Origin: Nocardioides massiliensis
GTDB lineage: Bacteria; Actinomycetota; Actinomycetes; Propionibacteriales; Nocardioidaceae
Assembly (NCBI RefSeq): GCF_030811215.1
Contig: NZ_JAUSQM010000001.1
Coordinates: forward strand, 992,001 to 1,056,000
Length of the DNA stretch: 64,000 nucleotides
Reading direction: 5' to 3'
Shown: one piece after another, positions 34,054 through 43,194 of the stretch
Layout: every line of letters begins with the position of its first letter
Numbering within the stretch: position 1 is the stretch's first letter
Notes under the pieces: model-generated
The model's database searches: none
Told to the model about the DNA's origin: nothing
What the model saw: only the letters and a program-made list of their open reading frames with translations
Position numbers and translations under genes: made by a program

Positions 34054-34977
34054 ATGACGACCGCCGCAGACCGCAGCTCGCAGCGTATCCAGGGCGCGGA
34101 CGGGGCCCTGATCGACATGTGGGTCTACCGCGCTGCCGCTCGTGGCGGCGCCATGACCCCCGCGCCCGCGGTGGTGATGGCTCACGGCATCGGTGGAGTG
34201 AAGGCCGCTGGACTCGACCCCTTCGCGCGCGCGTTCGCGGCTGCCGGCCACACCTGCTTCGTGTTCGACTACCGGCACTGGGGCGCCTCGGGGGGCGAGC
34301 CGCGTGAGGTGCTCTCGGTGCCGGCACAGCTGGCCGACTACCGCACGGTGTTGCAGCACGCGCGTACGGCGGAGGGGGTCGACCCCGAGCGGGTGTTCGT
34401 CTGGGGCACGTCGTTCGCCGGCATGCACGTGGTCGAGCTGGCCGCCAGCGAGCCCTACCTCGCCGGCGCGATCGCACAGTGCCCGCTGGTCGACGGCCTT
34501 GCTGGGCTGCTGAACGTCCCGCCGGCACGCGGTCTGCGCCTGATGCGACAGGCACTGCTCGACAGAGTCGGAGCCACCCGCGGAGCCGAGCCCCGCTACC
34601 TCCCGCTGATCGTCGGCGAGGGCGAGTTCGGCGTCATCGCGACCGAGGACGCGCTCCTCGGCCAGGAGCGGCTGGCGCCGATCGACGGCAGCCCGTGGCC
34701 CAACCGGATCACCGCCCGCAGTCTGCTCGACGTCACGTTCAGCCGGCCCGTACGCCGTGCCGGCCGGGCGCAGTGCCCGATGTTGCTGGTGGTCGCCGAG
34801 GACGACACGATGGCGCCGACCGCGCCTGCCGTGCGCGCGGCCGCTCGCGCTCCCCGTGGCGAGCTCTACCGCAGCCGCGGGGGCCACTACGACGTGTACG
34901 CCGGCGGCACCGACCACGACAACGTGCTGGCCGTCGAGTTGGCGTTCCTCGAGCGGGTCGGCGCCCAGCGCGTGTGA
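34054..34977 (+). CDS. Alpha/beta hydrolase
   Basis: A 307-residue serine hydrolase of the dienelactone-hydrolase/acyl-esterase type. VVMAHGIGG near residue 40 supplies the oxyanion-hole HG. VWGTSFAGMHVVELAA near residue 113 is the GxSxG nucleophile elbow. VVAEDDTMAP and GGHYDVYAG supply the catalytic Asp and His. There is no signal peptide. Close divergence with a TetR gene suggests inducible hydrolysis of the inducing ester or lactone (inference). The substrate is unknown. Confidence 0.9.
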   Translation: MTTAADRSSQRIQGADGALIDMWVYRAAARGGAMTPAPAVVMAHGIGGVKAAGLDPFARAFAAAGHTCFVFDYRHWGASGGEPREVLSVPAQLADYRTVLQHARTAEGVDPERVFVWGTSFAGMHVVELAASEPYLAGAIAQCPLVDGLAGLLNVPPARGLRLMRQALLDRVGATRGAEPRYLPLIVGEGEFGVIATEDALLGQERLAPIDGSPWPNRITARSLLDVTFSRPVRRAGRAQCPMLLVVAEDDTMAPTAPAVRAAARAPRGELYRSRGGHYDVYAGGTDHDNVLAVELAFLERVGAQRV

Positions 34978-34996
34978 GCTGCGCGACGCCGACCGG

Positions 34997-36568
34997 CTAC
35001 CGCTCCGCGTCGCGCGAGGGCGGTGCCGGGTCGTCGTCGGGCGCGCCGAGCATCAGCTCGTCGATCGCGGCCCGCTGCGCAGGCGTCGGTACCCGCCACT
35101 GTGCTTCGTAGCCGTAGACGTCGCGTAGCGGGCGACCCGAGTAGTTGCCGTGCATCAGCTCGATGTCGTCGGGGGTGATCAGACCCGGATGGGTCAGGCC
35201 GCAGCTGCCGGCGAGCTTCAGCAGGTCGCGGCGCAGGGTGCCCACGTAGTTGGCCACCCGCTCGGACTTCGACTCGACGTCGAGCCCGCGCGCGAGCCAC
35301 TCGTTCTGCGTCGCCACCCCGGTGGGGCACCCGCCGGTGTGACACTTCTGCGCCTGGATGCACCCCACGGCAAACATCGGCTCGCGCGCGACGTTGAGCA
35401 GGTCGGCACCGAGTGCCATCGCGACCGCCGCGTTGTCGGGCAGGCCCAGCTTGCCGGCACCGATGAAGGTGACCTTGTCGGCGAGCCCGGCGCGGGCGAA
35501 CTCGGCGTACACCCGCGCGAACCCGACCCGGAACGGCAGTGCCACCGAGTCGGTGAAGACCAGGGGTGCGGCACCCGTCCCGCCCTCGCCGCCGTCGACG
35601 GTCACGAAGTCGACCCCGCGCTGACCGTCGGCCATGTGCTCGACCAGCATCTGCCAGAACAGCTGGTCGCCGACGGCCGACTTGATCCCGACGGGCAGCC
35701 CGGTCTCGGCGGCGATCATCTCGATCCAGTCGAGCATCGAGTCGGTGTTGGTGAACTCCGCGTGCCGCGCGGGACTGATGCAGTCCTCCCCCACCGGGAT
35801 GCCGCGCACCTCCGCGATCTCGGGCGTGACCTTAGCCCCCGGCAGGTGCCCGCCCAGCCCGGGCTTCGCGCCCTGGCTGAGCTTGACCTCGATCGCCTTG
35901 ACCGGAGCGGACGCGACCAGGTCCTTGAGTCGCTCGATGTCGAAGCGGCCCTGGGAGTCGCGGCAGCCGAAGTACGCCGTACCGATCTGGAAGACCAGGT
36001 CGCCGCCCTCGCGGTGGTACGGCGACAACCCGCCCTCCCCGGTGTTGTGCAGGCAGTGCGCCATCGCCGCGCCACGGTTGAGTGCGGTGATCGCCTGGCG
36101 CGACAGCGAGCCGTAGCTCATGCCCGACACGTTGACGATCGACCGCGGACGGAACGCCTTGGCTCGCCCACGTGCCTCGCCCATCACCTTCACACTGGGG
36201 ACATTGGTGTGCTCGCCCACATGCGGATCCGGGTCGGGTCCCTCACCGATGAACGTGCGGTGCTTGATGATCGGGTAGCCCTCGAGGTGCTCGACGTCGT
36301 TGTCGGTGCCGAACCCGAAGTAGTTGTTCTCCAGCTTCGCGCTGGCGTAGATCCAGCGGCGCTGGTCGCGGCTGAAGGGTCGTTCGGAGTCGTTGTCGAT
36401 GACGATGTACTGCCGCAGCTCGGGGCCGAACCGCTCCAGCACGTAGCGCAGGTGCCCGACGACCGGGTAGTTGCGCAGGATCGCGTGCTGGCGTTGCAGG
36501 AGGTCGTAGGTCGCCAGGCCGCCCACAGCGGCAGTGGACACGGTGGCGGCGCGGGACCAGAGGCTCAT
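34997..36568 (-). CDS. FMN-binding glutamate synthase family protein
   Basis: A 523-residue stand-alone version of the glutamate synthase FMN/iron-sulfur domain, without the glutaminase domain. One hydrophobic N-terminal segment may anchor it. Family marks are MSYGSLSRQAITALNRGAAMAHCLHNTGEGGLSPYH and GAKPGLGGHLPGAKV. VDGGEGGTGAAPLVF contacts FMN, and CIQAQKCHTGGCPTG has the cysteines of the Fe-S site. Redox role and electron partner are unknown. ATG 36568 follows TAGACC by seven bases. The gene ends 19 bp from the convergent hydrolase. Confidence 0.92.
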   Translation of the reverse strand: MSLWSRAATVSTAAVGGLATYDLLQRQHAILRNYPVVGHLRYVLERFGPELRQYIVIDNDSERPFSRDQRRWIYASAKLENNYFGFGTDNDVEHLEGYPIIKHRTFIGEGPDPDPHVGEHTNVPSVKVMGEARGRAKAFRPRSIVNVSGMSYGSLSRQAITALNRGAAMAHCLHNTGEGGLSPYHREGGDLVFQIGTAYFGCRDSQGRFDIERLKDLVASAPVKAIEVKLSQGAKPGLGGHLPGAKVTPEIAEVRGIPVGEDCISPARHAEFTNTDSMLDWIEMIAAETGLPVGIKSAVGDQLFWQMLVEHMADGQRGVDFVTVDGGEGGTGAAPLVFTDSVALPFRVGFARVYAEFARAGLADKVTFIGAGKLGLPDNAAVAMALGADLLNVAREPMFAVGCIQAQKCHTGGCPTGVATQNEWLARGLDVESKSERVANYVGTLRRDLLKLAGSCGLTHPGLITPDDIELMHGNYSGRPLRDVYGYEAQWRVPTPAQRAAIDELMLGAPDDDPAPPSRDAER

Positions 36569-36586
36569 GCCCGCAGGTCTACCCCA

Positions 36587-38566
36587 TCACCAGATCCTCA
36601 CCCGCTCCTCGGGGTCGAGCCACAGCCCGTCGCCGGGCTCGGTGCCGAAGGCGGCGTGGAACTCGTCGAGGTTGCGCACGATGTTGGCGCGGAACTCCGG
36701 CGGGCTGTGCGGGTCGATGGTGAGGTACTGCCGGTCGAGTTCCTCGCGCCGCTTCGTGCGCCAGACGTAGGCCCAGTTGAGGAAGAGCCGCTGCACGCCG
36801 GTCTCACCGTCGCGCTCCGGTCCGTCCGGCAGGTGCTCCGGGGTCGACTCCAGCGAGATCCGGTAGGCCTTGAGCGCGATCGTGACGCCGCCGAGGTCGC
36901 CGATGTTTTCCCCCACGGTCAACGAGCCGTTGACCCGCTCGCCGGGCAGGTTGCGCGGCTCGAGACCGTCGTACTGCTCGATGAGCATCGCCGACCGCTC
37001 GCCGAAGCGCTCCTTGTCCTCGGGCGTCCACCAGTCGTTGAGGTTGCCCGCGCCGTCGTACTGCGCACCCTGGTCGTCGAAGCCGTGGCCGATCTCGTGG
37101 CCGATGACCGCACCGATGCCGCCGTAGTTCTCGGCCGGGTCGGCGTCGGGGTCGAAGAACGGCTTCTGCAGGATCCCGGCGGGGAAGCAGATCTCGTTGG
37201 TGCCGGGGTTGTAGTAGGCGTTGACCGTCTGCGGGAGCATGAACCACTCGTCGCGGTCGACGGGGCTGCCGATCTTGCGCAGCTCGCGGTCGGTCTCGAA
37301 GGCAGCCGACGCGCGCACGTTGGCGATCAGATCGTCGGCGCGGACCTCGAGCGCGGAGTAGTCACGGAACTTCTCCGGGTAGCCGATCTTGGGGCGGAAG
37401 GTCGCGAGCTTCTCGAACGCGCGCTGCTTGGTCTCCTCGCTCATCCAGTCCAGGTCGGTGATGGAGCGGCGGTAGGCCTCGAGCAGGTTGTCGACGAGGG
37501 CATCCATCAGCTCCTTGGACCGCGGCGGGAAGTGCCGCTCGACGTACAGCTCACCGACGGCCTCACCGAGCGCGGACTCCACGAGAGCGACGCCGCGCTT
37601 CCACCGGGCGCGCAGCTCGGGGGTGCCGGCCAGGGTGCGGCCGTAGAAGTCGAAGTTGGTCTCGACGAACTCGGTCGAGAGGTACGCCGCGGCGTTGCGC
37701 ACGACCCGCGCCGTCAGCCACACCCGCAGCTCGTCCAGGGTCAGCTCGCCCAGCACGCTCTCGAGGTGCTCGAAGTACGACGGCTGGCGCACGGTGCACT
37801 CCGCCAGCGTCGTCTCGTCGCCCCCGAGCGCGGCGACCCAGCCGCGCCAGTCGAAGCTGGGGCACAGCTGCTCGACCTCGGCCAGGGTGCGCAGGTTGTA
37901 GGTCTTCTGGACGTCGCGGGTCTCGGCGCGCTCCCAGTGGCCCTGCGCCAGGCGGGTCTCCACGCGGACGACGGTCGCAGCGTCGGCAGCGGGCTCGGCG
38001 CGGCCGACGAGCTTGAACATGCGGGTCAGGTAGTCGACGTACTTCGCGCGGGTCTCGGCGAACTTCTCGTCGCGGTAGTGGCTCTCGTCGGGCAGGCTGA
38101 GCCCGCCCTGGACGAGGTTGACGATGTAGCGGTCGGAGTCCTTGGCGTCGGTGTCGATGTAGGTGCCGAACAGCCCCGAGCCGCCGGTGCGCTCGTGCCT
38201 GCCGAGGTACGCCGCGAGCTCCCGCAGGTCGCCGAGCTTCTCGACCTCCGCCAGCAGCGGCAGGATCGGCTCCGCACCCAGCTCCTCGATCCGGTCCTCG
38301 TCCATGAACGAGGCGAAGAGGTCACCGATCTTGCGGCGGACGTCGCCCTCGGAGCCTCCGTCGCCGCCTGAGCCCGCGCACTCCTCGATGATGGTGCGCA
38401 CGTGCTGCTCTGCGGCGTCCGCGAGCATCACGAACGGTCCCCAGCTGGACCGGTCGGAGGGGATCTCCGTCTCGGCCAGCCACGTGCCGTTGACGTGGCC
38501 GAAGAGGTCGTCCTGGGGGCGTATGGCGAGGTCCATGCCCGGGCGGGCGTCATCGAGAATCGTCAC
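36587..38566 (-). CDS. M13-family zinc metallopeptidase (PepO/neprilysin-like)
   Basis: A 659-residue peptidase. VIGHEIGHGFDDQG near residue 500 has the HExxH zinc site and ENIGDLGGVTIA supplies the third ligand. NAYYNPGTNEICFPAGIL is the substrate-binding NAY motif of the family. No signal peptide is present, so it is probably cytosolic like many bacterial members, and it should cleave small peptides. GTG 38566 follows TAGGCT by seven bases. The longer frame to 38998 runs over the GNAT gene and was rejected. Confidence 0.94.
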   Translation of the reverse strand: MTILDDARPGMDLAIRPQDDLFGHVNGTWLAETEIPSDRSSWGPFVMLADAAEQHVRTIIEECAGSGGDGGSEGDVRRKIGDLFASFMDEDRIEELGAEPILPLLAEVEKLGDLRELAAYLGRHERTGGSGLFGTYIDTDAKDSDRYIVNLVQGGLSLPDESHYRDEKFAETRAKYVDYLTRMFKLVGRAEPAADAATVVRVETRLAQGHWERAETRDVQKTYNLRTLAEVEQLCPSFDWRGWVAALGGDETTLAECTVRQPSYFEHLESVLGELTLDELRVWLTARVVRNAAAYLSTEFVETNFDFYGRTLAGTPELRARWKRGVALVESALGEAVGELYVERHFPPRSKELMDALVDNLLEAYRRSITDLDWMSEETKQRAFEKLATFRPKIGYPEKFRDYSALEVRADDLIANVRASAAFETDRELRKIGSPVDRDEWFMLPQTVNAYYNPGTNEICFPAGILQKPFFDPDADPAENYGGIGAVIGHEIGHGFDDQGAQYDGAGNLNDWWTPEDKERFGERSAMLIEQYDGLEPRNLPGERVNGSLTVGENIGDLGGVTIALKAYRISLESTPEHLPDGPERDGETGVQRLFLNWAYVWRTKRREELDRQYLTIDPHSPPEFRANIVRNLDEFHAAFGTEPGDGLWLDPEERVRIW

Positions 38567-38573
38567 GCTCCCG

Positions 38574-38579
38574 AGCCTA
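38574..38579 (-). promoter_or_regulatory. -10 box that sets the M13 peptidase start
   Basis: TAGGCT (minus strand) ends seven bases before GTG 38566. It lies immediately downstream of the acetyltransferase gene's 3' end. Confidence 0.45.
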
Positions 38580-38583
38580 CGGG

Positions 38584-38880
38584 TCACGCCAGCAGGTCGG
38601 CGTACTCCTCGTGCTTGTCGATGTAGCCCTTGACGAACTCGCACTCGGCGCGCACCCGCTTGCCCTGCTCGCGCACCTGGTCGAGCGCTCCCCGCACGAG
38701 GGAGGAGCCGACGCCGCGGCCCTCGAAGGCGTCCTCGACGACGGTGTGCGGGAAGACCAGCACGTCGTCGCCGTCGGGGTGGTACTCGGTGTAGCCCGCG
38801 ACGACACCGGACTCGTCGACGGCCTCGTAGCGGGACTTCTCGGGGTTGTCCTGGACGGTGACCTCTGCGCGTTCGCTCAT
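38584..38880 (-). CDS. Small GNAT family N-acetyltransferase
   Basis: A 98-residue protein of the YjdJ/GNAT-like short type. VFPHTVVEDAFEGRGVGSSLVRGALDQVREQG is the acetyl-CoA pyrophosphate-binding loop, as G-R-G-V-G-S plus the following helix. C-terminal KGYIDKHEEYADLL closes the fold. Members of this size acetylate small amines or act on unknown targets. The start at ATG 38880 gives a complete short GNAT; no strong ribosome binding site is seen. It lies between the peptidase and the quinone oxidoreductase on the same strand. Confidence 0.88.
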   Translation of the reverse strand: MSERAEVTVQDNPEKSRYEAVDESGVVAGYTEYHPDGDDVLVFPHTVVEDAFEGRGVGSSLVRGALDQVREQGKRVRAECEFVKGYIDKHEEYADLLA

Positions 38881-38906
38881 GAGGTGACCGTGCCCGTTCC
38901 GGCTGC

Positions 38907-39884
38907 TCAGCGAACGTGGACGACGAGCTTCCCGAGCGCCTTGCGGGCGTCCATGTCGAGCAGCGCCTGGCCGAAGTCCTCGAGGGCGTACGTCGCACCC
39001 ACCGGCGGGTCGATGACGCCGCGCTCCATCATCGGCACCAGCTCGGCCCACTGGTCGTGCATGAAGCCGGGACGGACCATGGCGTAGGCACCCCAGCCGA
39101 CGCCGCGGACGTCGGTGTTGTTGAGCAGCAGCCGGTTGACCTTGACCTGCGGGATCGCGCCCTGCGTGAACCCGACGACCAGCACCCGGCCCAGCGGGGC
39201 GAGCGAACGCAGCGAGTCGGTCATCAGGTCGCCCCCGACGACGTCCATCACGACGTCGACGCCACGGCCGTCGGTCAGCTCCTTGACCGCGTCCTTGAAC
39301 CCCTCGACCAGCACGGCCTCGTCGGCACCGGCCGCCTTGGCGTACGCCGCCTTCTCCTGGGTCGAGGTGACCGCGATCGTGCGCGCGCCGTACCCCTTCG
39401 CGACCTGGATCGTCGCGGTGCCGACGCCACCGGCGGCGCCGTGGACCAGGACGGTCTCCCCGGCCTGCAGGTGGCCCCGGGTGGCCAGCGCGAACTGCGC
39501 GGTCAGATAGTTCATCGGCAGCGCCGCGCCCTGGTCGAAGCTGAGCCGGTCCGGCAGGGCGAAGACGCTGTCGGTGCCGAACGCGGCGACCTCGCTGGCT
39601 CCGCCGTACCCACCGACGGCGGCGACCCGCTGCCCGGGCTCGAGGCCGCTGCCCTCGGGCGCCGACCGGACCACGCCGGCCACGTCGACGCCGAGGGTGA
39701 ACGGCGGCTCGGGCTTGAGCTGGTACTCCCCGCGCGACAGCAGCAGGTCGGGGAAACTCACGCCGACCGCGTGCACCTCTACCAGCACCTGTGGCCCGAA
39801 GGGGCCCTCCGCCTCCGGCTCGGCGACGTCGTTGACGACGATCGCTTCCGGCCCACCCAGCTCGACCACCTGCACAGCTCGCAT
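38907..39884 (-). CDS. NADPH:quinone oxidoreductase (zinc-free MDR)
   Basis: A 325-residue medium-chain dehydrogenase/reductase of the quinone oxidoreductase group. MRAVQVVELGGPEAIVV starts the GroES-like domain. GETVLVHGAAGGVGTATIQVAKGYGARTIAV (about residues 140-170) is the Rossmann NADPH loop with AxxGGVG. No catalytic zinc cysteines are seen. It reduces quinones or enones. ATG 39884 is seven bases after TAGGCT. The residues upstream in the longer frame (MARAVKLPRLTR) come from the inverted repeat, not from the family. Confidence 0.93.
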   Translation of the reverse strand: MRAVQVVELGGPEAIVVNDVAEPEAEGPFGPQVLVEVHAVGVSFPDLLLSRGEYQLKPEPPFTLGVDVAGVVRSAPEGSGLEPGQRVAAVGGYGGASEVAAFGTDSVFALPDRLSFDQGAALPMNYLTAQFALATRGHLQAGETVLVHGAAGGVGTATIQVAKGYGARTIAVTSTQEKAAYAKAAGADEAVLVEGFKDAVKELTDGRGVDVVMDVVGGDLMTDSLRSLAPLGRVLVVGFTQGAIPQVKVNRLLLNNTDVRGVGWGAYAMVRPGFMHDQWAELVPMMERGVIDPPVGATYALEDFGQALLDMDARKALGKLVVHVR

Positions 39885-39891
39885 GCGGGTG

Positions 39892-39897
39892 AGCCTA
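39892..39897 (-). promoter_or_regulatory. -10 box of quinone oxidoreductase, abutting an inverted repeat
   Basis: TAGGCT (minus strand) ends seven bases before ATG 39884. The inverted repeat starts at the next base, 39898. Confidence 0.45.
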
Positions 39898-39991
39898 GGC
39901 AGTTTCACCGCCCGAGCCACGACACGCCCGCTCGTCGACCGAAACTGCCCGGCGTGTCGGGCAGTTTCGTTAGACGGGCGGTGAAACTGCC
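39898..39991. repeat. Nested inverted repeat
   Basis: Perfect 17-bp outer arms (39898-39914 GGCAGTTTCACCGCCCG and 39975-39991) enclose perfect 12-bp inner arms (39940-39951 and 39958-39969). GGCAGTTTC occurs four times in alternating orientation. CGACACGCC (39920-39928) and GGCGTGTCG (39951-39959) give a competing stem. It may act as terminator of the M15 gene. Confidence 0.7.
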
Positions 39992-39995
39992 GCCC

Positions 39996-41222
39996 TCAGC
40001 GCGGCTCGACCACCGCGGCCATCTCGAAGTGCATGGGGTCGGTGTAGGACCAGTCGCCACCCCAGGCGAAGCCCCACTTCTTGAAGATCTGCACGACCGT
40101 GCGGTCGATCTCGCCGGGCACGCCGCGCTGGTTGCCGGCGACGTTGATGTCGAAGGCGATGCCCCAGCTGTGCAGCGACAGGCCCTGCGCGGGGTCGCGG
40201 GCGATGAAGCGCGGGTAGAAGCAGCCGGCGTACTGGTCGGGGTAGATCTTGTCGGCCAGACCGCGCTCGACGATCTCCTGCAGGGCCGCGCGCATCTGCG
40301 GGAGCATCGCCTTGTGGCAGGTGACCGTGCCGAGGATCGGGACCGTCTCGGTGCGGATGTTGGCGCTGACCCAGGCCGGGTCCACGGCGATGGTGCCGTC
40401 AGCGCGCGGGGTGTAGGTGAACGAGCCGACCGCGGCGGCGACCGACCCCCCGGTGAGGTACGCCGTCTGGGTCGCGGTGATATCGAGGTCAGGCCCGAGG
40501 ATCTGGACCGACACGCTTCCCCCGAGCGCCTTGCGCAGCGCGTCGGCGACGACCTGCGGGGAGTTCGTGCCGGTGGAGAGCAGGGCGGCGTTCTCGGCCA
40601 TGCCGAGCTGCCTGCCCCAGGCCGGGTTCATCACCGCGTGGACCTGCGGCACCATCGACGCCAACGCGCCGATGTGCAGGCGCGGAGCCGTGTCGGAGTT
40701 GCCGAGCGACATCCCGCCGTCGCCCTGCTGCAGCTGCTTGCCCAGCTCCGGCTCGACCGCGATCTCGCCGCCGGCGACGCGCTTCCAGATGTCGTCGAGC
40801 CGGGCGGCGTTGGGCAGCGTGTAGCGGCGGTACTTCCCCGGGTCGGCGGCCGCGACGTGGATGGTGCGCCCGTCGACCGCGACCTGGGCGAGCGCCATCG
40901 GCAGCGCGTCGGTGACGCCCTTGGTGCGGCTGATGCGGCCGCGCTCCTCCTTCGTCAGTGCGCGGTTGCTGTAGACGAGCAGGTCGGCCGACAGCAGCGA
41001 GTCCTCGAGCGGGCCCGGGTCGGCGACCTGGTGCAGCGTGAAGCCGTCGGCCTCCACCACCGCCGACTGGGTGCCGGTCGGCGTACCCCCGGCGAGCGAG
41101 GGCGCGCCGGCGGGCGTGCCCGGCGCGCCCGGTGGCATGCCGACGCCGCACGCACTGACCAGGACGGCTCCCGCGGCCACGAGCAGCGCGCGCAGCAGCC
41201 GGGGGCGCGGGGCAGGCCTCAT
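39996..41222 (-). CDS. M15-family metallopeptidase lipoprotein
   Basis: A 408-residue exported protein. The signal sequence ends with lipobox VLVSAC (Cys about 24), so it should be anchored in the membrane outside the cell. A long N-terminal region of unknown fold (residues 50-290) precedes the C-terminal M15 D-alanyl-D-alanine carboxypeptidase-like domain with SLHSWGIAFDINVAGN and YTDPMHFEM, which hold the zinc ligands (HxxxxxxD and H). It may trim peptidoglycan stem peptides. ATG 41222 follows AGGAG by six bases. The 202 bp to the next gene show only low-GC patches. Confidence 0.85.
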   Translation of the reverse strand: MRPAPRPRLLRALLVAAGAVLVSACGVGMPPGAPGTPAGAPSLAGGTPTGTQSAVVEADGFTLHQVADPGPLEDSLLSADLLVYSNRALTKEERGRISRTKGVTDALPMALAQVAVDGRTIHVAAADPGKYRRYTLPNAARLDDIWKRVAGGEIAVEPELGKQLQQGDGGMSLGNSDTAPRLHIGALASMVPQVHAVMNPAWGRQLGMAENAALLSTGTNSPQVVADALRKALGGSVSVQILGPDLDITATQTAYLTGGSVAAAVGSFTYTPRADGTIAVDPAWVSANIRTETVPILGTVTCHKAMLPQMRAALQEIVERGLADKIYPDQYAGCFYPRFIARDPAQGLSLHSWGIAFDINVAGNQRGVPGEIDRTVVQIFKKWGFAWGGDWSYTDPMHFEMAAVVEPR

Positions 41223-41424
41223 CGGTACTCCTGGCAGGGGCGGTCGGGTCGTGCACAGGGGCCGGCGACGCGTGCGCGGCACGCTGTCGGCGGGAGTGCG
41301 GTGTGCGCGGGAGGGACGTCCACACCGCCTCCTTCACGATAACGCTCGATCGGCCGGGAAGTGACGGCGACCACTGCCGGAGTGCACACCCGTCCACCAC
41401 CTCATCGGCTGCGAACCCCCAGCC

Positions 41425-42999
41425 ATGAAGACGTTGCTCGGTGCCCTCTCCGGTCTGCTCGCCGCAGCGCTCGGGATCGCTGCCGCCGAGCTCGTTGCCG
41501 CCCTGCTGCCCGGCGTGACCTCGCCCCTGCTCGCGGTCGGGAACCGGTTCGTGGACTGGACGCCCCCGCCGCTCAAGGACTTCGCGATCGAGACCTTCGG
41601 CAGCGCCGACAAGGCCGTCCTGCTCGGCGGGATGGTCGTCACGGTCGCGGTGCTCGCGGCGCTCGCCGGTGCCCTCGGCGTACACCGGCCGCGGGTCGCG
41701 GCGGGTGCGTTCGTCGTCCTCGTCGTCGTTGCGGGTGCGGCCACGGTGGCCGACCGCGCGGCGTCGGCCGGCATTGCCGTCCGTCTGGTCCCGGTGGCCG
41801 TGATGCTGCTCGCCGGGCTGGCCGCGCTCCTGGGGCTGCTCCACCTGCTCGGCTCCCGGGTCGTGCGGCCCACGACGCGCGATGGCGCGTCCTCAGGCAC
41901 ACGACCGGAGGGCACGCCACCCGAGGGCAGGGACTTCGACCGGCGCCGCTTCCTGGCCGCCGCGGCCGCTGTCAGTGCAGCGGCGGCCGGCGGCGGGCTG
42001 GCGAGCCGGGCGATCGGGGGTGCCGCCGCGAGCGACCGGGCTGCGCTCGAACTCCCGGCCGCCTCCGACGGGGCCGGGCCGATTCCGCGCGGCACCGTGC
42101 TCGACGTCGACGGCATCACGCCGTACGTCACCCCCAACGCCGACTTCTACCGCGTCGACACCGCCCTGCAGGTGCCGAAGGTGCCGCTGGACACCTGGTC
42201 GCTGCGGATCCACGGGATGGTCGACTCCGACATCGAGCTGACCTTCGAGGACCTGCTCGCGATGCCGCTCGTCGAGCGCCGGGTCACGATGACCTGCGTC
42301 TCCAACCCGGTCGGCGGCGAGCTCGTCGGCACCGCGACCTGGCTCGGCGTACGCACCAAGGACCTGCTGGCGATGGCCGGCGTGCAGGCCGGCGCCGACG
42401 CGGTCAAGTCGACGAGCGCCGACGACATGACGATCGGGACCCCGCTCGAGGCGCTGACCGACGACCGTGAGGCGCTCATCGTCGTCGGCATGAACGGTGA
42501 GCCGCTCCCGCTCGACCACGGCTTCCCCGTCCGGATGATCACACCGGGGCTCTACGGCTACGTCGGGGCGACGAAGTGGCTCGTCGACCTCGAAGTCACC
42601 CGGTTCGCCGACTTCGAGGCGTACTGGACACCCCGGGGCTATGCCGAGGAAGCCCCGATCAAGCTGTCGGCGCGCATCGACGTCCCCCGCTCCTTCGCCC
42701 GCGTACGCCGGGGGCCGGTCACCGTCGCCGGGGTGGCATGGGCGCAGCCGACCGGGGTGGCCCGGGTCGAGGTGCGGGTCGACCACGGTGACTGGGAGGT
42801 CGCCGAGCTCGGCACCGCCGACACCCCGCACACCTGGCGCCAGTGGCGCCACACCTGGGACGCCGGCGAGCCGGGCGGCCACACCCTCGTCGTGCGCTGC
42901 ACCGACACGGACGGCAACGTCCAGGTCGAGGAACGCGCCCCGGTGGCCCCGGACGGCTCGTCCGGCTGGCACTCCGTGCGGGTCACGGTCGAGGACTGA
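41425..42999 (+). CDS. Membrane-bound sulfite-oxidase-type molybdopterin oxidoreductase
   Basis: A 524-residue protein. Four to five hydrophobic segments in the first 150 residues anchor it. A DRRRFLAAAAA region near residue 175 looks like a twin-arginine-type signal (RRRFL), so the catalytic part may be outside. RVTMTCVSNPVGG near residue 290 has the molybdenum-ligating cysteine of the sulfite oxidase family, followed by GLYGYVGATKWLVDLEV and a dimerisation domain (PVTVAGVAWAQPTGVARVEVRVD). The substrate is not known. A fasciclin lipoprotein gene follows, a pairing seen in SigK-controlled mycobacterial loci (family knowledge). Confidence 0.9.
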   Translation: MKTLLGALSGLLAAALGIAAAELVAALLPGVTSPLLAVGNRFVDWTPPPLKDFAIETFGSADKAVLLGGMVVTVAVLAALAGALGVHRPRVAAGAFVVLVVVAGAATVADRAASAGIAVRLVPVAVMLLAGLAALLGLLHLLGSRVVRPTTRDGASSGTRPEGTPPEGRDFDRRRFLAAAAAVSAAAAGGGLASRAIGGAAASDRAALELPAASDGAGPIPRGTVLDVDGITPYVTPNADFYRVDTALQVPKVPLDTWSLRIHGMVDSDIELTFEDLLAMPLVERRVTMTCVSNPVGGELVGTATWLGVRTKDLLAMAGVQAGADAVKSTSADDMTIGTPLEALTDDREALIVVGMNGEPLPLDHGFPVRMITPGLYGYVGATKWLVDLEVTRFADFEAYWTPRGYAEEAPIKLSARIDVPRSFARVRRGPVTVAGVAWAQPTGVARVEVRVDHGDWEVAELGTADTPHTWRQWRHTWDAGEPGGHTLVVRCTDTDGNVQVEERAPVAPDGSSGWHSVRVTVED

Positions 43000-43062
43000 C
43001 CCCGCCTTCGCACACTTCTCGGCATCTTGTCGAGGTTCTCTCCAAAGAATTCCGCAATCGGA

Positions 43063-43090
43063 CCAATCCGCTGCGGACCGGGGGTCGAAC
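43063..43090 (+). promoter_or_regulatory. Possible ECF-type promoter of the fasciclin gene
   Basis: CCAATCC (43063-43069), 15 bases, then TCGAAC (43085-43090) resembles ECF-sigma promoters. A short inverted repeat (43052-43076) overlaps it. This is based on pattern memory only. Confidence 0.25.
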
Positions 43091-43194
43091 CCCCCACGTC
43101 ACACCGGAGCACCACACCACCCCTCCCCACCGCCTCGGCGCTCCACCTCTCGATCACCCACCGCGGGACCGGGGCACCGACGAAAGGAAGCTCG

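Noticed and set aside
35150-38371. A 1073-residue plus-strand open frame
   Set aside because: It is a shadow of the FMN glutamate-synthase-like and M13 peptidase genes, with no protein-like motifs.
43081-43097. GGGGTCGAACCCCCC resembling a tRNA T-arm
   Set aside because: No acceptor, D or anticodon stems can be formed around it. The sequence is the leader of the fasciclin gene.
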